35,877 nucleotides of DNA from Christensenellaceae bacterium. Its GTDB lineage: Bacteria > Bacillota > Clostridia > Christensenellales > Aristaeellaceae. The number at the start of each line of letters is the position of its first letter. Within the stretch, counting starts at the first letter, position 1. Shown one piece after another: positions 8,495-16,450 of this stretch. The translations under genes and the position numbers were made by a program. The notes beneath the pieces were generated by a model that ran no database searches, was not told the DNA's origin, and worked only from the letters and a program-made list of their open reading frames with translations. Location: positions 1 through 35,877 of the forward strand of contig JAFLST010000029.1 in assembly GCA_022510815.1 (NCBI GenBank), read 5' to 3'.

Positions 8495-9547
8495 TTACTC
8501 CCCGACGGTCGTCACCTTGGCAGTCATGCCATAGCGCACGGTCTCCGGAGCGTCAAAGCGGACATAGGCCTTGAAATAGACGGTGTCGTCCTCCTCGTCC
8601 TCACTGACCCGCGCGACGGACGAAATCCAGTCGATCTCACCCTCGGCAGTCTCGCCGCTGGTGAACTCGATGGTCACGCGGGCGCCAACACCCATGTCCC
8701 GCAGATCGTTCTCGGAGACGGCGATCTCCAGCCGCATGGCCTCGTCGGGATAGATGTTCGCGACCACCATGCCCTGCGACACCGCGCTGCCGGACATGGC
8801 AAGAACCTCCGCCACGGTGCCGTTCACTTCGCTGATCATCGCGTAGGAGGACGCCGTATCCACCAGCACCGTGTCAAAGAGCGCGTCGCCGATCTCCACA
8901 TGCGCGCCGTCAGCCACATGGATGCTGCTGACCCTGCCCGTGCCCAGACCCGTCACCGCCACAGGAGACACATGGGACACAGTACCCCGGCCGATGCGGG
9001 AGCTCGTGGCATAATCCTCGGAACGGCAGATGTACACGTTCTCGCCGCTCTCAAAGGCCCCTTCCGTAATCTCGACCGTATAACTGCTGCCGCTCACAGA
9101 GGTGATCCGGCCTACGCCCTCGTGCGTCGAGCCGCTGGTCGTGCAGCGCAGGTAAACGGTCTCGCCGGGATGGATGATCTTGTTCTCCTCGACATCATAG
9201 GCGTACCGGGTGCTGGTCGAGACGGTATACTGGCAATCCGGCTCAATGTAGAGCACCGCGCCGTAACGGCTCACAAGCGCCTCCACCGACTCGCCCTCCG
9301 TGCCGAACACCTTCACCGTGCCAGCCTGCTCCGCATACACCGGCTGAGCATAGAGCGCCGCCGCCTCATCCCCGGCGGAAACATGCTCGCCCTCGTGGAC
9401 ATAAACCTGATACAGCACGCCCGCCGCGGGCGCCACCACGGGAACCGTCTTGGTGGACACCACCGTGCCGTCCAGCGTGATCGTCTCAGCCAGCGCCGCC
9501 GGCATCGCCAACACGACAGCCAACAGGCCAATCAGCAGCTTCCTCAT
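8495..9547 (-). CDS. Exported HlyD-like adaptor protein (third adaptor of the operon)
   Basis: A 350-aa protein with a Sec signal peptide (residues 1-20, cleavage after PAALA) and no lipobox. The mature part begins with a split lipoyl/barrel-sandwich-like segment (APAAGVLYQVYVHEGEHVSA), followed by beta-rich domains and a C-terminal ENDLRDMGVGARVTIEF stretch, as in membrane-fusion proteins. It resembles the next gene upstream along its whole length, including the shared ends IRYGM / VRYGMTAKVTT, so the two are tandem paralogues. Its start overlaps the stop of that gene by ATGA. In a Gram-positive-type cell it should lie outside the membrane, probably on the exporter encoded upstream. It lacks a transmembrane anchor after signal cleavage. 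Confidence 0.75.
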   Translation of the reverse strand: MRKLLIGLLAVVLAMPAALAETITLDGTVVSTKTVPVVAPAAGVLYQVYVHEGEHVSAGDEAAALYAQPVYAEQAGTVKVFGTEGESVEALVSRYGAVLYIEPDCQYTVSTSTRYAYDVEENKIIHPGETVYLRCTTSGSTHEGVGRITSVSGSSYTVEITEGAFESGENVYICRSEDYATSSRIGRGTVSHVSPVAVTGLGTGRVSSIHVADGAHVEIGDALFDTVLVDTASSYAMISEVNGTVAEVLAMSGSAVSQGMVVANIYPDEAMRLEIAVSENDLRDMGVGARVTIEFTSGETAEGEIDWISSVARVSEDEEDDTVYFKAYVRFDAPETVRYGMTAKVTTVGE

Positions 9548-10635
9548 TCCGCGTCGCTCCCTTCCGCGTCAACCGTCCGCGCGCTGTCCAACGTGGTCAC
9601 GGTCACACTCATGCCATAGCGGATGGTCTCGTCCGGCGTGAACGCGATGGTCGCAACATAGACCGTATCATCGCTCGCCGCGTCCGAAATTGCGGAGATG
9701 GATTTGACGGTGCCGGTCTGGACGCTGTTGCGCTCCACCTCCCAGTCAAACAGCAGGTTCACCGTGTCGCCCTCATGGACGAAGGTCAGGTCATTCTCGT
9801 TGACCTGAATCTCAATCTGCATCGCGTCATCAGGCCAGATGACCGCCGCAACGCCGTTTTCCTCCAGCGCCACGCCCTGCGCCACGCCAAGCCGCGCCAC
9901 CACGCCGTCCACATCAGAGACAATCAGGGCGCTCTCGCCGGTGCCGATCAGGGTCTCCATCAGCAGGTCACCGCGCTTCACCGTATCGCCGGGCTGAACC
10001 GCCACGGACACGATGCGCCCGCTGCCCGTCACCGCGACGTCAGCGCTCCGGGCGATGGAGCCGCGGCCAATGCGCTGGGTGTCCTTGTATTCGCTGCCGC
10101 GATAAATGCTCACCGACTCGCCGATCAGGAAATCGCCGGAGGTGACATGCACGGAATAGCTCGCGCCGTTCACCGCGATGATGACGCCCTCGCCGGTGCG
10201 GGCCGAGTCGGTGCGGCTGCGGAGGGCGACGGTCTCGCCGACATGCACCAGCTTGGTCTCCACCGAGTCATAAGCGTACTGGGTCGAGGCGGCAATGGTA
10301 TACGTCACGTTGCTCTCGAGATAGATCGCCGCGCCATAACGCTCGGTCAGCGTATCGGTCAGATCGCCGGGCTTGCCGAAGACCGCCGCGACGGTGCCGT
10401 CCTCCTCCGCGTAGACCTTCGTCGTGCGCAGGGTCGCAATCGTATCCCCTGCCTTGACCGGCTGGCCGACGATCACCGGAACGCTCTCCACCTGCGCGGT
10501 ATTCAGCGCGTAGATTTCATGGGTATACGCCGCGGTCACGGTGCCGTCCAGAGAGATCGACTCCGCCAGCGCCGCGCTGCAGGCCAGCGCCATGATCATC
10601 GCCGCGAGGATAAGGCTTCGCAACAGCTTTTTCAT
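9544..10635 (-). CDS. Exported HlyD-like adaptor protein (second adaptor of the operon)
   Basis: A 363-aa protein with a Sec signal peptide (1-24, ending CSAALA) and no usable lipobox. Barrel-sandwich-like sequences occur near 45-75 (VESVPVIVGQPVKAGDTIA) and again near 205-235 (IVSVAVQPGDTVKRGDLL), and a membrane-proximal type domain with VNENDLTFVHEGDTVNLLF follows. The order matches periplasmic adaptor/membrane-fusion proteins. It is a paralogue of the gene at 8495-9547. It starts 18 bases after the MacB-like permease with AAAGGAG upstream, so it belongs to the exporter operon. The role of an extra soluble adaptor beside the anchored one is unknown. Confidence 0.75.
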   Translation of the reverse strand: MKKLLRSLILAAMIMALACSAALAESISLDGTVTAAYTHEIYALNTAQVESVPVIVGQPVKAGDTIATLRTTKVYAEEDGTVAAVFGKPGDLTDTLTERYGAAIYLESNVTYTIAASTQYAYDSVETKLVHVGETVALRSRTDSARTGEGVIIAVNGASYSVHVTSGDFLIGESVSIYRGSEYKDTQRIGRGSIARSADVAVTGSGRIVSVAVQPGDTVKRGDLLMETLIGTGESALIVSDVDGVVARLGVAQGVALEENGVAAVIWPDDAMQIEIQVNENDLTFVHEGDTVNLLFDWEVERNSVQTGTVKSISAISDAASDDTVYVATIAFTPDETIRYGMSVTVTTLDSARTVDAEGSDAE

Positions 10636-10653
10636 AATCGGTAACTCCTTTCT

Positions 10654-11862
10654 TTACATGGAACGAAGCGCGTCAATGGGGTTGAGTTTGCTTGCCTTGC
10701 GAGCCGGGGCCCAGCCAAAGATAATGCCCACCGCCGCCGAGAAGCCCACGCCCAGCGCGATGGCCCCGACGGACACGACGAAAGTCGTGCCCATCATGTT
10801 GGTCAGGATGATGGACAGCAGCAGCCCCAGCGCCACCCCCGCCATGCCGCCGATGATGGACAGCAGAAAGGACTCGATCAGGAACTGCGCCTGAATCTGC
10901 CACGGGATCGCGCCAAGGGCCTTCTTGAGGCCAATCTCCACGGTGCGCTCGGTGACGGAGGTGAGCATCATGTTCATGATGCCGATGCCGCCCACCACCA
11001 GCGCGATGGACGCAATGCCGCCCAGCAGCGCCGCCATCATGGAGAGCATCTGCTCCATGGTCTCCTCGACGCTGCTCATGGTGATGATGCTGTAACAGTC
11101 CTCCTCATAGGAGAACATCGCGTCCAGCACCGGCTCCATCGCGTCGGAGGCGTCCCCGGAGTCCACGCCGTCGGCGAGGTACACCGTGAAGGAGGTGACA
11201 AGGCTCTCGCTGTTCATTTTCAGGGCTGTGGTATAGGGGATCAGAATATCCGGGCTGCCGGAGAACAGGCTGGCGATGCTCTCGGTGCCCTCGTCCGAGA
11301 ACAGGCCCACGATGGTAAACGGTATACCATCAATATACAACGATTGGTCGATGGGGTCAATACCGTAGAAGAAAGTTTCCATCATATCATCATTGATGAG
11401 GCACACAAAGGACATGTTGTCCTCGTCAATGACGTTCAGCTTGCGTCCGCGGGTGACCACATCGTTGATGCGGAAATAATAGCTGTTCTTGCCGGAAATG
11501 GACACCCGGCTCTCATAGCTGCCGCCATGGGAGACCCGTGAGGAGAGCGACACGGTGGGGGTCAGGCCCTCGATCACATCCAGCTCCGTCAGCTCCTTGA
11601 GGTCGTCGGTATTCAGGCCCGCCTTAAGGTCGCTGCCCGTGACAGAAACAGTCAGCGTGCCCGCGCCCAGCGAGGAGAAGCTGCTCGACAGCGACCCGGA
11701 CACGCCTGAGACCGTCGTGATCAGCGCGATAACCGCCGTCACGCCGATGAGGATGCCGAGGATCGTCAGGAAGGAGCGCATCTTGTTGCCGCGAATGTTG
11801 TCCAGCGACATGGCGACGCATTCCCGCAGCATCACGACAGCGCCCTTGACCGCCTTAAGCAT
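10654..11862 (-). CDS. MacB/YknZ-like ABC permease
   Basis: A 402-aa permease with the MacB layout: first membrane span around residues 25-50 (FLTILGILIGVTAVIALI), a large extracytoplasmic domain, and three C-terminal spans (around 275-385) of the FtsX type. The conserved segment TVEIGLKKALGAIPWQI and the end ARKASKLNPIDALRSM are characteristic. MacB-type transporters do not move substrate through the bilayer but drive extracytoplasmic partners by mechanotransmission, which fits the adaptor genes around it. I chose ATG 11862, with GGGAGGT ten bases upstream; GTG 11874 would abut that ribosome site. It overlaps the ATPase gene by 8 bases. Confidence 0.9.
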   Translation of the reverse strand: MLKAVKGAVVMLRECVAMSLDNIRGNKMRSFLTILGILIGVTAVIALITTVSGVSGSLSSSFSSLGAGTLTVSVTGSDLKAGLNTDDLKELTELDVIEGLTPTVSLSSRVSHGGSYESRVSISGKNSYYFRINDVVTRGRKLNVIDEDNMSFVCLINDDMMETFFYGIDPIDQSLYIDGIPFTIVGLFSDEGTESIASLFSGSPDILIPYTTALKMNSESLVTSFTVYLADGVDSGDASDAMEPVLDAMFSYEEDCYSIITMSSVEETMEQMLSMMAALLGGIASIALVVGGIGIMNMMLTSVTERTVEIGLKKALGAIPWQIQAQFLIESFLLSIIGGMAGVALGLLLSIILTNMMGTTFVVSVGAIALGVGFSAAVGIIFGWAPARKASKLNPIDALRSM

Positions 11863-12553
11863 CGGCAGTGCCACCTCCCTCCGTCAGCTCGCCGTCGATG
11901 ATATGCACCACGCGGCGCGCATAGGCGGCGATATTCATGTCGTGGGTAATCATGATGATCGTGCGGCCCTCCTCGTTCAGCTCCTGAAAGAGCGCCATGA
12001 CCTGCTTGCCGGTCTTCTGGTCGAGGGCGCCGGTGGGCTCGTCGGCGAGGAGGATCGAGGGATTGCCGACCAGCGCCCGGGCGATGGCAACGCGCTGCTG
12101 CTGTCCGCCGGAGAGCTGGCTGGGCAGGTGGTGCATCCTGTCCTCGAGGCCCACGCGCTCCAGCATCTGCTCGGCCCGGCGGCGGCGCTCACGGGGAGAC
12201 ACGCCCGCGTAAATCAGCGGCATCTCCACATTGCGCAGGGCTGTGAGTCGGGGCAGGAGCTGCGAGTTCTGGAACACGAAGCCGATTTCCCGGCTGCGGA
12301 TGCGGGCCAGCTCCACCTCGCTCATCTCCTCAATAATCTGCCCGTCCAGCGTATAGCTGCCGGAGGTCGGCGTGTCCAGACAGCCGATGATGTTCATCAG
12401 CGTGGTCTTGCCAGAGCCGCTGGGCCCCAGCACCGAGAGATATTCGCCCCGCTCCACGGTCAGGTTGACGTCCTTGAGGATGTGCATGGGCTCATCGCCC
12501 ATCTGATAAAACTTGTTGATGCCTTCCATGCGGAAGAACGCCGCTTCGCTCAT
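11855..12553 (-). CDS. MacB/LolD-type ABC ATPase
   Basis: A 232-aa ATPase of the MacB/LolD/YknY class. Walker A is GPSGSGKTT (43-51), the Q loop is at Q95, the signature LSGGQQQR is at 147-154, Walker B is ILLADEP (167-173) followed by TGALD, and the switch His is in MITHD (H204). The length and the [19 protein letters not shown] stretch are typical of the class. The ATG overlaps the stop of the first adaptor gene by ATGA, and its 3' end overlaps the permease, so the three products are translationally coupled. It powers the permease at 10654-11862. Confidence 0.95.
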   Translation of the reverse strand: MSEAAFFRMEGINKFYQMGDEPMHILKDVNLTVERGEYLSVLGPSGSGKTTLMNIIGCLDTPTSGSYTLDGQIIEEMSEVELARIRSREIGFVFQNSQLLPRLTALRNVEMPLIYAGVSPRERRRRAEQMLERVGLEDRMHHLPSQLSGGQQQRVAIARALVGNPSILLADEPTGALDQKTGKQVMALFQELNEEGRTIIMITHDMNIAAYARRVVHIIDGELTEGGGTADA

Positions 12554-13644
12554 CGTCCGCCACCACCGAAGCCGCCGCTGGGCATATTGCCGCCGCCGGG
12601 GAAGTTGCTGAAATCCCTGTCGGTGTTGGTGTTCGTCCGGTTCTGACGGTTGAACCCGCCCTCACCGGGCATGATCTGCTGACCGCCGAACATGTTCTGC
12701 ATCAGCCCCGCCAGTCCGCTGGCCGAGGTCTCGACCTGCGTCTCGGCATAGACCGTGTCGCCGCCGTTCAGGCCGCTGCGAATCTCCACATAGCTGCCGT
12801 TGCTCACGCCCACCTCGACGGGCACCGCGGTCATCGCTCCGTCCTCACCCATCATGAACACGAAGGCGCTGTTGGTCTCGTCGAAGCTCAGAGCGTTCAT
12901 GTTGAGCACGACCACGTTCTCGGCCTCTTCCTGCGGCACGGTGACGGTCACCTGCATGCCCGGATACACGCCCTCGTTCGGGTCCACGTCGACGTAAGCC
13001 GTCGCGGTATAATAGGCCACGTTGCCGGAGGACGCAGAGATGTAGTCGATGGACGCAATCTTGGAGTCGAACTGCTTCTCGGTGGCGGTCGCCGTCACGC
13101 GGCAGGCCTGTCCGACGGACACGCTGGCAATGTCGTATTCATCCACGCGGATGCTGACCTTGAGGTGCGCGAAATCCGCCACCTGCATCAGCGAGGTTGC
13201 CGAGGCATTGGCCACGCCGTCCGCGTTCACGGCGCCGGTCACGCTGTCCCCCGCCTCGACATTGAGCGTGTTGACCCGGCCGTCAAAGTCCGCCTTGATG
13301 GTTTCGCCGTTGGCAAGGCGCATCAGCCGGTCGCCTTCCTTCACGTCATCGCCCACCGAGACATACACGGCCCGGACGGTCGTGTCTCTGCCGGCGGTGT
13401 AGGTCTTGTTGTCGATGAGCTGCAGGCTGCCCGAGAAGCTCAGGGCGTTGGAAATGCTGCCCGTTGCCGCGGTATAGCCGGTATAGGTCACCGTGTACTT
13501 CTGCCGCAGCGCCTCATAGGCATATAGCGCGCCCGCCGCCAACACCGCCAGCACGAGCAGGGAAATCAGGATGCTGCGGAGAATATGCCGCTTTTTCCGG
13601 CGGGGCTTCTGCTTCGCCGGGGCCTTGATGGTCGTTTCCGTCAC
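12550..13644 (-). CDS. Membrane-anchored HlyD/YknX-like adaptor (first gene of exporter operon)
   Basis: An efflux adaptor of about 364 aa. A basic N-terminal tail (KQKPRRKKRH) precedes one membrane span (about 25-45), then come lipoyl-like halves (VRAVYVSVGDDVKEGDRLM and FDGRVNTLNVEAGDSV), a beta-barrel (LKVSIRVDEYDIASVSVGQ) and a C-terminal domain. The last 45 residues are a Gly/Asn/Gln-rich tail ([23 protein letters not shown]), as in several YknX-type proteins. I chose GTG 13644 because GGAAGG lies 8 bases upstream. The ATG at 13683 overlaps a likely -10 element and has no ribosome site, but remains possible. YknXYZ-type exporters act in export of, or protection from, peptides; the substrate here is unknown. 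Confidence 0.85.
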   Translation of the reverse strand: MTETTIKAPAKQKPRRKKRHILRSILISLLVLAVLAAGALYAYEALRQKYTVTYTGYTAATGSISNALSFSGSLQLIDNKTYTAGRDTTVRAVYVSVGDDVKEGDRLMRLANGETIKADFDGRVNTLNVEAGDSVTGAVNADGVANASATSLMQVADFAHLKVSIRVDEYDIASVSVGQACRVTATATEKQFDSKIASIDYISASSGNVAYYTATAYVDVDPNEGVYPGMQVTVTVPQEEAENVVVLNMNALSFDETNSAFVFMMGEDGAMTAVPVEVGVSNGSYVEIRSGLNGGDTVYAETQVETSASGLAGLMQNMFGGQQIMPGEGGFNRQNRTNTNTDRDFSNFPGGGNMPSGGFGGGGR

Positions 13645-13681
13645 TGGGGACACCTTCCCTTCCGATAGCTTGTTCCCGATC

Positions 13682-13690
13682 ATGATACCA
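13682..13690 (-). promoter_or_regulatory. Possible extended -10 promoter of the three-adaptor exporter operon
   Basis: On the minus strand TGGTATCAT provides an extended -10, about 38 bases before the chosen GTG start. No clear -35 is present. The same TGGTATCAT occurs before the DUF368 gene. Confidence 0.4.
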
Positions 13691-13800
13691 GCACAATCAA
13701 AACGACCGTCGAAGCGAATGTGACGCTCGGGTGAAAAAAACGGTAACAATGGGCGAAGAAAACACCCTTGCCAAGCGCTGCCTGACAAGGATGCGTTGAT

Positions 13801-14181
13801 TTACGGTTCCTCCAGCCATGTGGCGACGCTGAACGCAGCGTCCTCCCCGGACACGCGCAGGCGGTAATCTCCAGCCTCAGGGACTGCCAACTGATAGGTG
13901 ACGGTATCCGGCACGCGCTCCCCCGCGGCATTCTCCGCCCACAATTCAACGCTGCCGCGCCCAATCCGCAGTTCACAGGTCAGCCGCTGCCCCTCCCGCA
14001 GGAAGCCGAGGTCAATGTCCCGCGACCCGTCAAGGCTCTGAAACTGGAACACACCGGTCGAAACCACCGGCGGCTGGGCATGGCCGCCATGACCAATGAA
14101 AACGCCCACGGCAAACACCACAGCGCACAGGATTAGGGTGAGCAGCAGCTTGTAACCTTGTCCCCTCATCGAGATTTTCAT
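13801..14181 (-). CDS. Small membrane-anchored extracytoplasmic protein, unknown function
   Basis: I do not recognise a family for this 126-aa protein. It has one N-terminal membrane span (about 10-28, LLLTLILCAVVFAVGVFIG) with a short basic cytoplasmic start, then about 95 residues that look like a small beta-sandwich (QRLTCELRIGRGSVELWAEN, GDYRLRVSGEDAAFSVATW), similar in feel to pre-peptidase or jelly-roll modules. The start at 14181 has AGAAGG eight bases upstream, and a strong promoter precedes it. It lies 117 bases upstream of the exporter operon on the same strand and diverges from the XRE regulator. Either could be functionally linked, but nothing in the sequence proves it. Confidence 0.7.
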   Translation of the reverse strand: MKISMRGQGYKLLLTLILCAVVFAVGVFIGHGGHAQPPVVSTGVFQFQSLDGSRDIDLGFLREGQRLTCELRIGRGSVELWAENAAGERVPDTVTYQLAVPEAGDYRLRVSGEDAAFSVATWLEEP

Positions 14182-14216
14182 GTTCTATACCTTCTTATAG
14201 CATGATATTCCGCCTT

Positions 14217-14245
14217 ATTATACATTATATAAATGTGTATATCAA
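14217..14245 (-). promoter_or_regulatory. Strong sigma-A promoter of the small membrane protein
   Basis: On the minus strand TTGATA (14245-14240) and a perfect TATAAT (14222-14217) are 17 bp apart, 35 bp before the start codon. The whole spacer is AT-rich in a GC-rich window, and short inverted arms ATACA/TGTAT span the region between -35 and -10, a possible operator for the divergent XRE protein. Confidence 0.75.
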
Positions 14246-14321
14246 TAAAAACTCGAACAAAGTCATCATGTATTTTCCGCTGTTCTCCCATTTACAATAG
14301 CTAATAAGGAGGGAGCGGCAA

Positions 14322-14633
14322 ATGGACGAAGAGTTTATCAGAGCACGCATCACAAAGCTGCGTCTTGAAAAGAATGTTTCAGCTCGCGAAATGTCGCTCT
14401 CGATAGGACAAAGTGAAAACTATATAAACCAAATCGAGAATGCAAGAGGTTTACCATCTCTGCCGGGCCTTATCTATATCTGCGATTATCTCGGCATCAC
14501 GCTCCAGCAGTTCTTTGACGACGGCGACGATACACCCTATGAGCTGCAGGTTCTCCTCAACGATCTGAAGAAGCTCGATGCTGATGCATTGGCTCATGTC
14601 ACCGCCGTGGTGAGAGCCTTCCTGCCGCGCTGA
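14322..14633 (+). CDS. XRE-family (Cro/CI HTH) transcriptional regulator
   Basis: A 103-aa DNA-binding protein. The helix-turn-helix domain lies at residues 6-64: RITKLRLEKNVSAREMSLSI, then SENYINQIENARGLPSLPGL as recognition helix and the following helix. A short helical tail (75-103) is probably for dimerisation. The ribosome site is AAGGAGGG at 14307-14314. It is transcribed divergently from the small membrane protein across a 140-bp AT-rich spacer, and its own first half is less GC-rich than its neighbours. A local repressor acting in that spacer is a reasonable inference. It could also be a stand-alone regulator with targets elsewhere. Confidence 0.9.
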   Translation: MDEEFIRARITKLRLEKNVSAREMSLSIGQSENYINQIENARGLPSLPGLIYICDYLGITLQQFFDDGDDTPYELQVLLNDLKKLDADALAHVTAVVRAFLPR

Positions 14634-14636
14634 CAA

Positions 14637-14669
14637 AACCCCTCGCCCGCATGCCGCGAACGAGGGGTT
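14637..14669. terminator. Bidirectional terminator between the XRE gene and dnaA
   Basis: AACCCCTCG and CGAGGGGTT form a 9-bp perfect stem with a 15-base loop. T-rich sequence follows on the plus strand and TTTTG on the minus strand, suiting the convergent XRE and dnaA genes. Confidence 0.85.
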
Positions 14670-14685
14670 CTCTTATATACTTGCA

Positions 14686-16017
14686 TTATTTCCCTTCCAC
14701 TGCCATGTTGCGGATGTCGCTGATGACGCTGGACAGGCTGGGGGTTTTTTTCATGTTGGCCGCGACGGTATTGCAGGCGTGGAGCACCGTCGAGTGATCC
14801 CGTCCGCCGAAGGACTGGCCGATCTGCGGCAGGGACATGTTGGTCAGGTCGCGGGTGAGGTACATGGCGACCTGCCGGGGCACCGCGTATTCCCGGCGGC
14901 GGGTCGGGCGGATCAGGTCGTCCACCGTGATGCTGTAATACTCCGCCACCACCTGCATGATGATCTGCGCGGTCACCTCGCGCTTGCCGGGCTTGACGAA
15001 GACGTCCTGCAGCACCTCGTTGCACAGCTCGAGGGTAATGGGCCGTCCGATCAGGTCCGCGTAGGCTTTGAGCCGGTTGAGGCTGCCCTCCAGCTCGCGG
15101 ATGTTGTTGTCCACATGGGTCGCGATGACGTTGAGCACCTCGTCCTCAACCTTGATGTGTTCCTGCTGGGCCTTTTCCCGCAGGATGGCGATGCGGGTCT
15201 CAATGTCCGGGCGCTTCACATCCGCCAGCAGGCCCCACGCGAACCGGGTGCGCAGCCGCTCCTCCAGCCGGGCGATCTCCTGCGGGCGGCGGTCGCTGGT
15301 CAGGATAATCTGCTTGCCGCTGTTATACAGGGCGTTGAAGGTGTGGAAGAACTCCTCCTGCGTGCTCTCCTTGCCCGCGATGAACTGCACATCGTCGACC
15401 ATCAGCACATCCACGCTGCGGAAGCGGTTGCGGAACTCGATGTTGCGGTTCTGCTGGATGGCGGCAATCAACTCGTTGGTGAAGGTCTCGCCGGAGGTGT
15501 AGAGCACGCGCTTGTCCGGATACTGCTGGTGAATGTAATGCCCGATGGCGTGCATCAGGTGCGTCTTGCCCAAGCCCGAGCCGCCATAGATGAACAGCGG
15601 GTTGTAGGCCTCCGCCGGGGACTCCGCCACCGCCAGCGCCGCCGCGTGGGCAAACCGGTTGCCGCTGCCGACCACGAAGCTGTCAAAGGTGTACTTGGGA
15701 TTGAGCTGCCCCAGGTCCCCCTGCAGGGGTTCCGTGGCGATGGAGGGACGCGCCGCGCGATCCTCTAACTCGGCCTTGGTGAGGATCACGGCTTCCATCC
15801 TGCCGCCCGCCGCCTGACTCAGCGCCGCGGAGATCTGCCCGCCGTAGTGATCCACCACCACGGCCTTCATGTTCTCCATGGCGACCCGCAGCAGCAGCTT
15901 GTCGCCCTCCAGCCTCTCCGGGGTCAGGTTATCGCCGATCCACGTCTTGAAGGAGACCCTGTTCATCTCCCCCTTCAGCAGCTCGCATGCCTGCTCCCAC
16001 AGGCTCCTCATGTCCAT
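14686..16017 (-). CDS. dnaA: Chromosomal replication initiator DnaA
   Basis: DnaA binds DnaA boxes at oriC, opens the duplex and loads the helicase; it is also a transcription regulator. All four domains are present: N-terminal domain I ([14 protein letters not shown]), a short linker, the AAA+ domain with Walker A GGSGLGKT (about 145-152) and Walker [10 protein letters not shown], and the C-terminal helix-turn-helix with the DnaA signature [14 protein letters not shown]. Length (443 aa) is normal. I chose ATG 16017 because GGGAG directly abuts the upstream ATG 16029 (which would give 447 aa) and leaves it no spacing; TTG 16020 is also possible. The promoter upstream is flanked by DnaA boxes, suggesting autoregulation. 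Confidence 0.97.
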   Translation of the reverse strand: MDMRSLWEQACELLKGEMNRVSFKTWIGDNLTPERLEGDKLLLRVAMENMKAVVVDHYGGQISAALSQAAGGRMEAVILTKAELEDRAARPSIATEPLQGDLGQLNPKYTFDSFVVGSGNRFAHAAALAVAESPAEAYNPLFIYGGSGLGKTHLMHAIGHYIHQQYPDKRVLYTSGETFTNELIAAIQQNRNIEFRNRFRSVDVLMVDDVQFIAGKESTQEEFFHTFNALYNSGKQIILTSDRRPQEIARLEERLRTRFAWGLLADVKRPDIETRIAILREKAQQEHIKVEDEVLNVIATHVDNNIRELEGSLNRLKAYADLIGRPITLELCNEVLQDVFVKPGKREVTAQIIMQVVAEYYSITVDDLIRPTRRREYAVPRQVAMYLTRDLTNMSLPQIGQSFGGRDHSTVLHACNTVAANMKKTPSLSSVISDIRNMAVEGK

Positions 16018-16124
16018 CAAAGCATCCATCTCCCGACGTATTCCATCGCATCAAAGCCTTGCGCGGCCATGAATGCGTCTATCAATCCGGTGAAAAAAGC
16101 GCACGACCTTGCGAGGCCGCGAGC

Positions 16125-16133
16125 TGTGGATAA
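16125..16133 (-). promoter_or_regulatory. DnaA box (perfect)
   Basis: TTATCCACA on the minus strand, in the dnaA leader downstream of its -10; bound DnaA here could repress dnaA. Confidence 0.75.
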
Positions 16134-16139
16134 CCGATC

Positions 16140-16148
16140 TGTGGAAAA
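16140..16148 (-). promoter_or_regulatory. DnaA box (one mismatch)
   Basis: TTTTCCACA on the minus strand, 15 bp from the perfect box at 16125 and in the same orientation. Confidence 0.5.
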
Positions 16149-16172
16149 CTTCATAGGTCATGTCACCGGACT

Positions 16173-16201
16173 ATTATACTCCGAAAAAAGCGAAAGTTCA
16201 A
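16173..16201 (-). promoter_or_regulatory. Sigma-A promoter of dnaA
   Basis: On the minus strand TTGAAC (16201-16196) and a perfect TATAAT (16178-16173) have a 17-bp spacer. DnaA boxes lie on both sides (16125/16140 downstream, 16245 upstream). Confidence 0.75.
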
Positions 16202-16244
16202 GAGGGTTTGACAACTTTCTTTGCCTCTGCATGAAGTCTCTTTC

Positions 16245-16253
16245 TGTGGATAA
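16245..16253 (-). promoter_or_regulatory. DnaA box (perfect)
   Basis: TTATCCACA on the minus strand, about 45 bp upstream of the dnaA -35. Confidence 0.75.
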
Positions 16254-16450
16254 CTTTCATTCACTACGGATAGTGGAGGAAATCGCGCCCACCACAACCC
16301 CTATTGTCTGCTCCGAATAATTATTCACTTTCGCCCATTTTCATCCATTTTCCCGCGCCCTGCTGAAAAAACAGGGAAAAGGGCCGGGGCGCAAGGATTT
16401 CCCCGCGGGCGCGTCGAACTTAACCGCGAAAGTCTGCGGGAGGTGTCGCC

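Larger units (their letters stand above)
16030..16450. other. Candidate replication origin (oriC) upstream of dnaA
   Basis: This 421-bp stretch has no convincing gene. It contains two perfect DnaA boxes (TGTGGATAA at 16125-16133 and 16245-16253), one near match (TGTGGAAAA, 16140-16148), and a TTATTCACT near match at 16321-16329 that overlaps a perfect palindrome GAATAATTATTC (16315-16326). AT-rich patches lie at 16148-16215 and 16313-16350. A dnaA-proximal cluster of boxes with AT-rich DNA is the usual origin layout in Bacillota. The number of boxes is modest, and the usual rpmH/dnaN neighbours are absent, so it could be only an autoregulatory region. Confidence 0.55.

Noticed and set aside
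14246-14321. A promoter for the XRE gene at TACAAT (14293-14298)
   Set aside because: No acceptable -35 lies 16-18 bp upstream and there is no TGn extension; the evidence is too weak for a feature.
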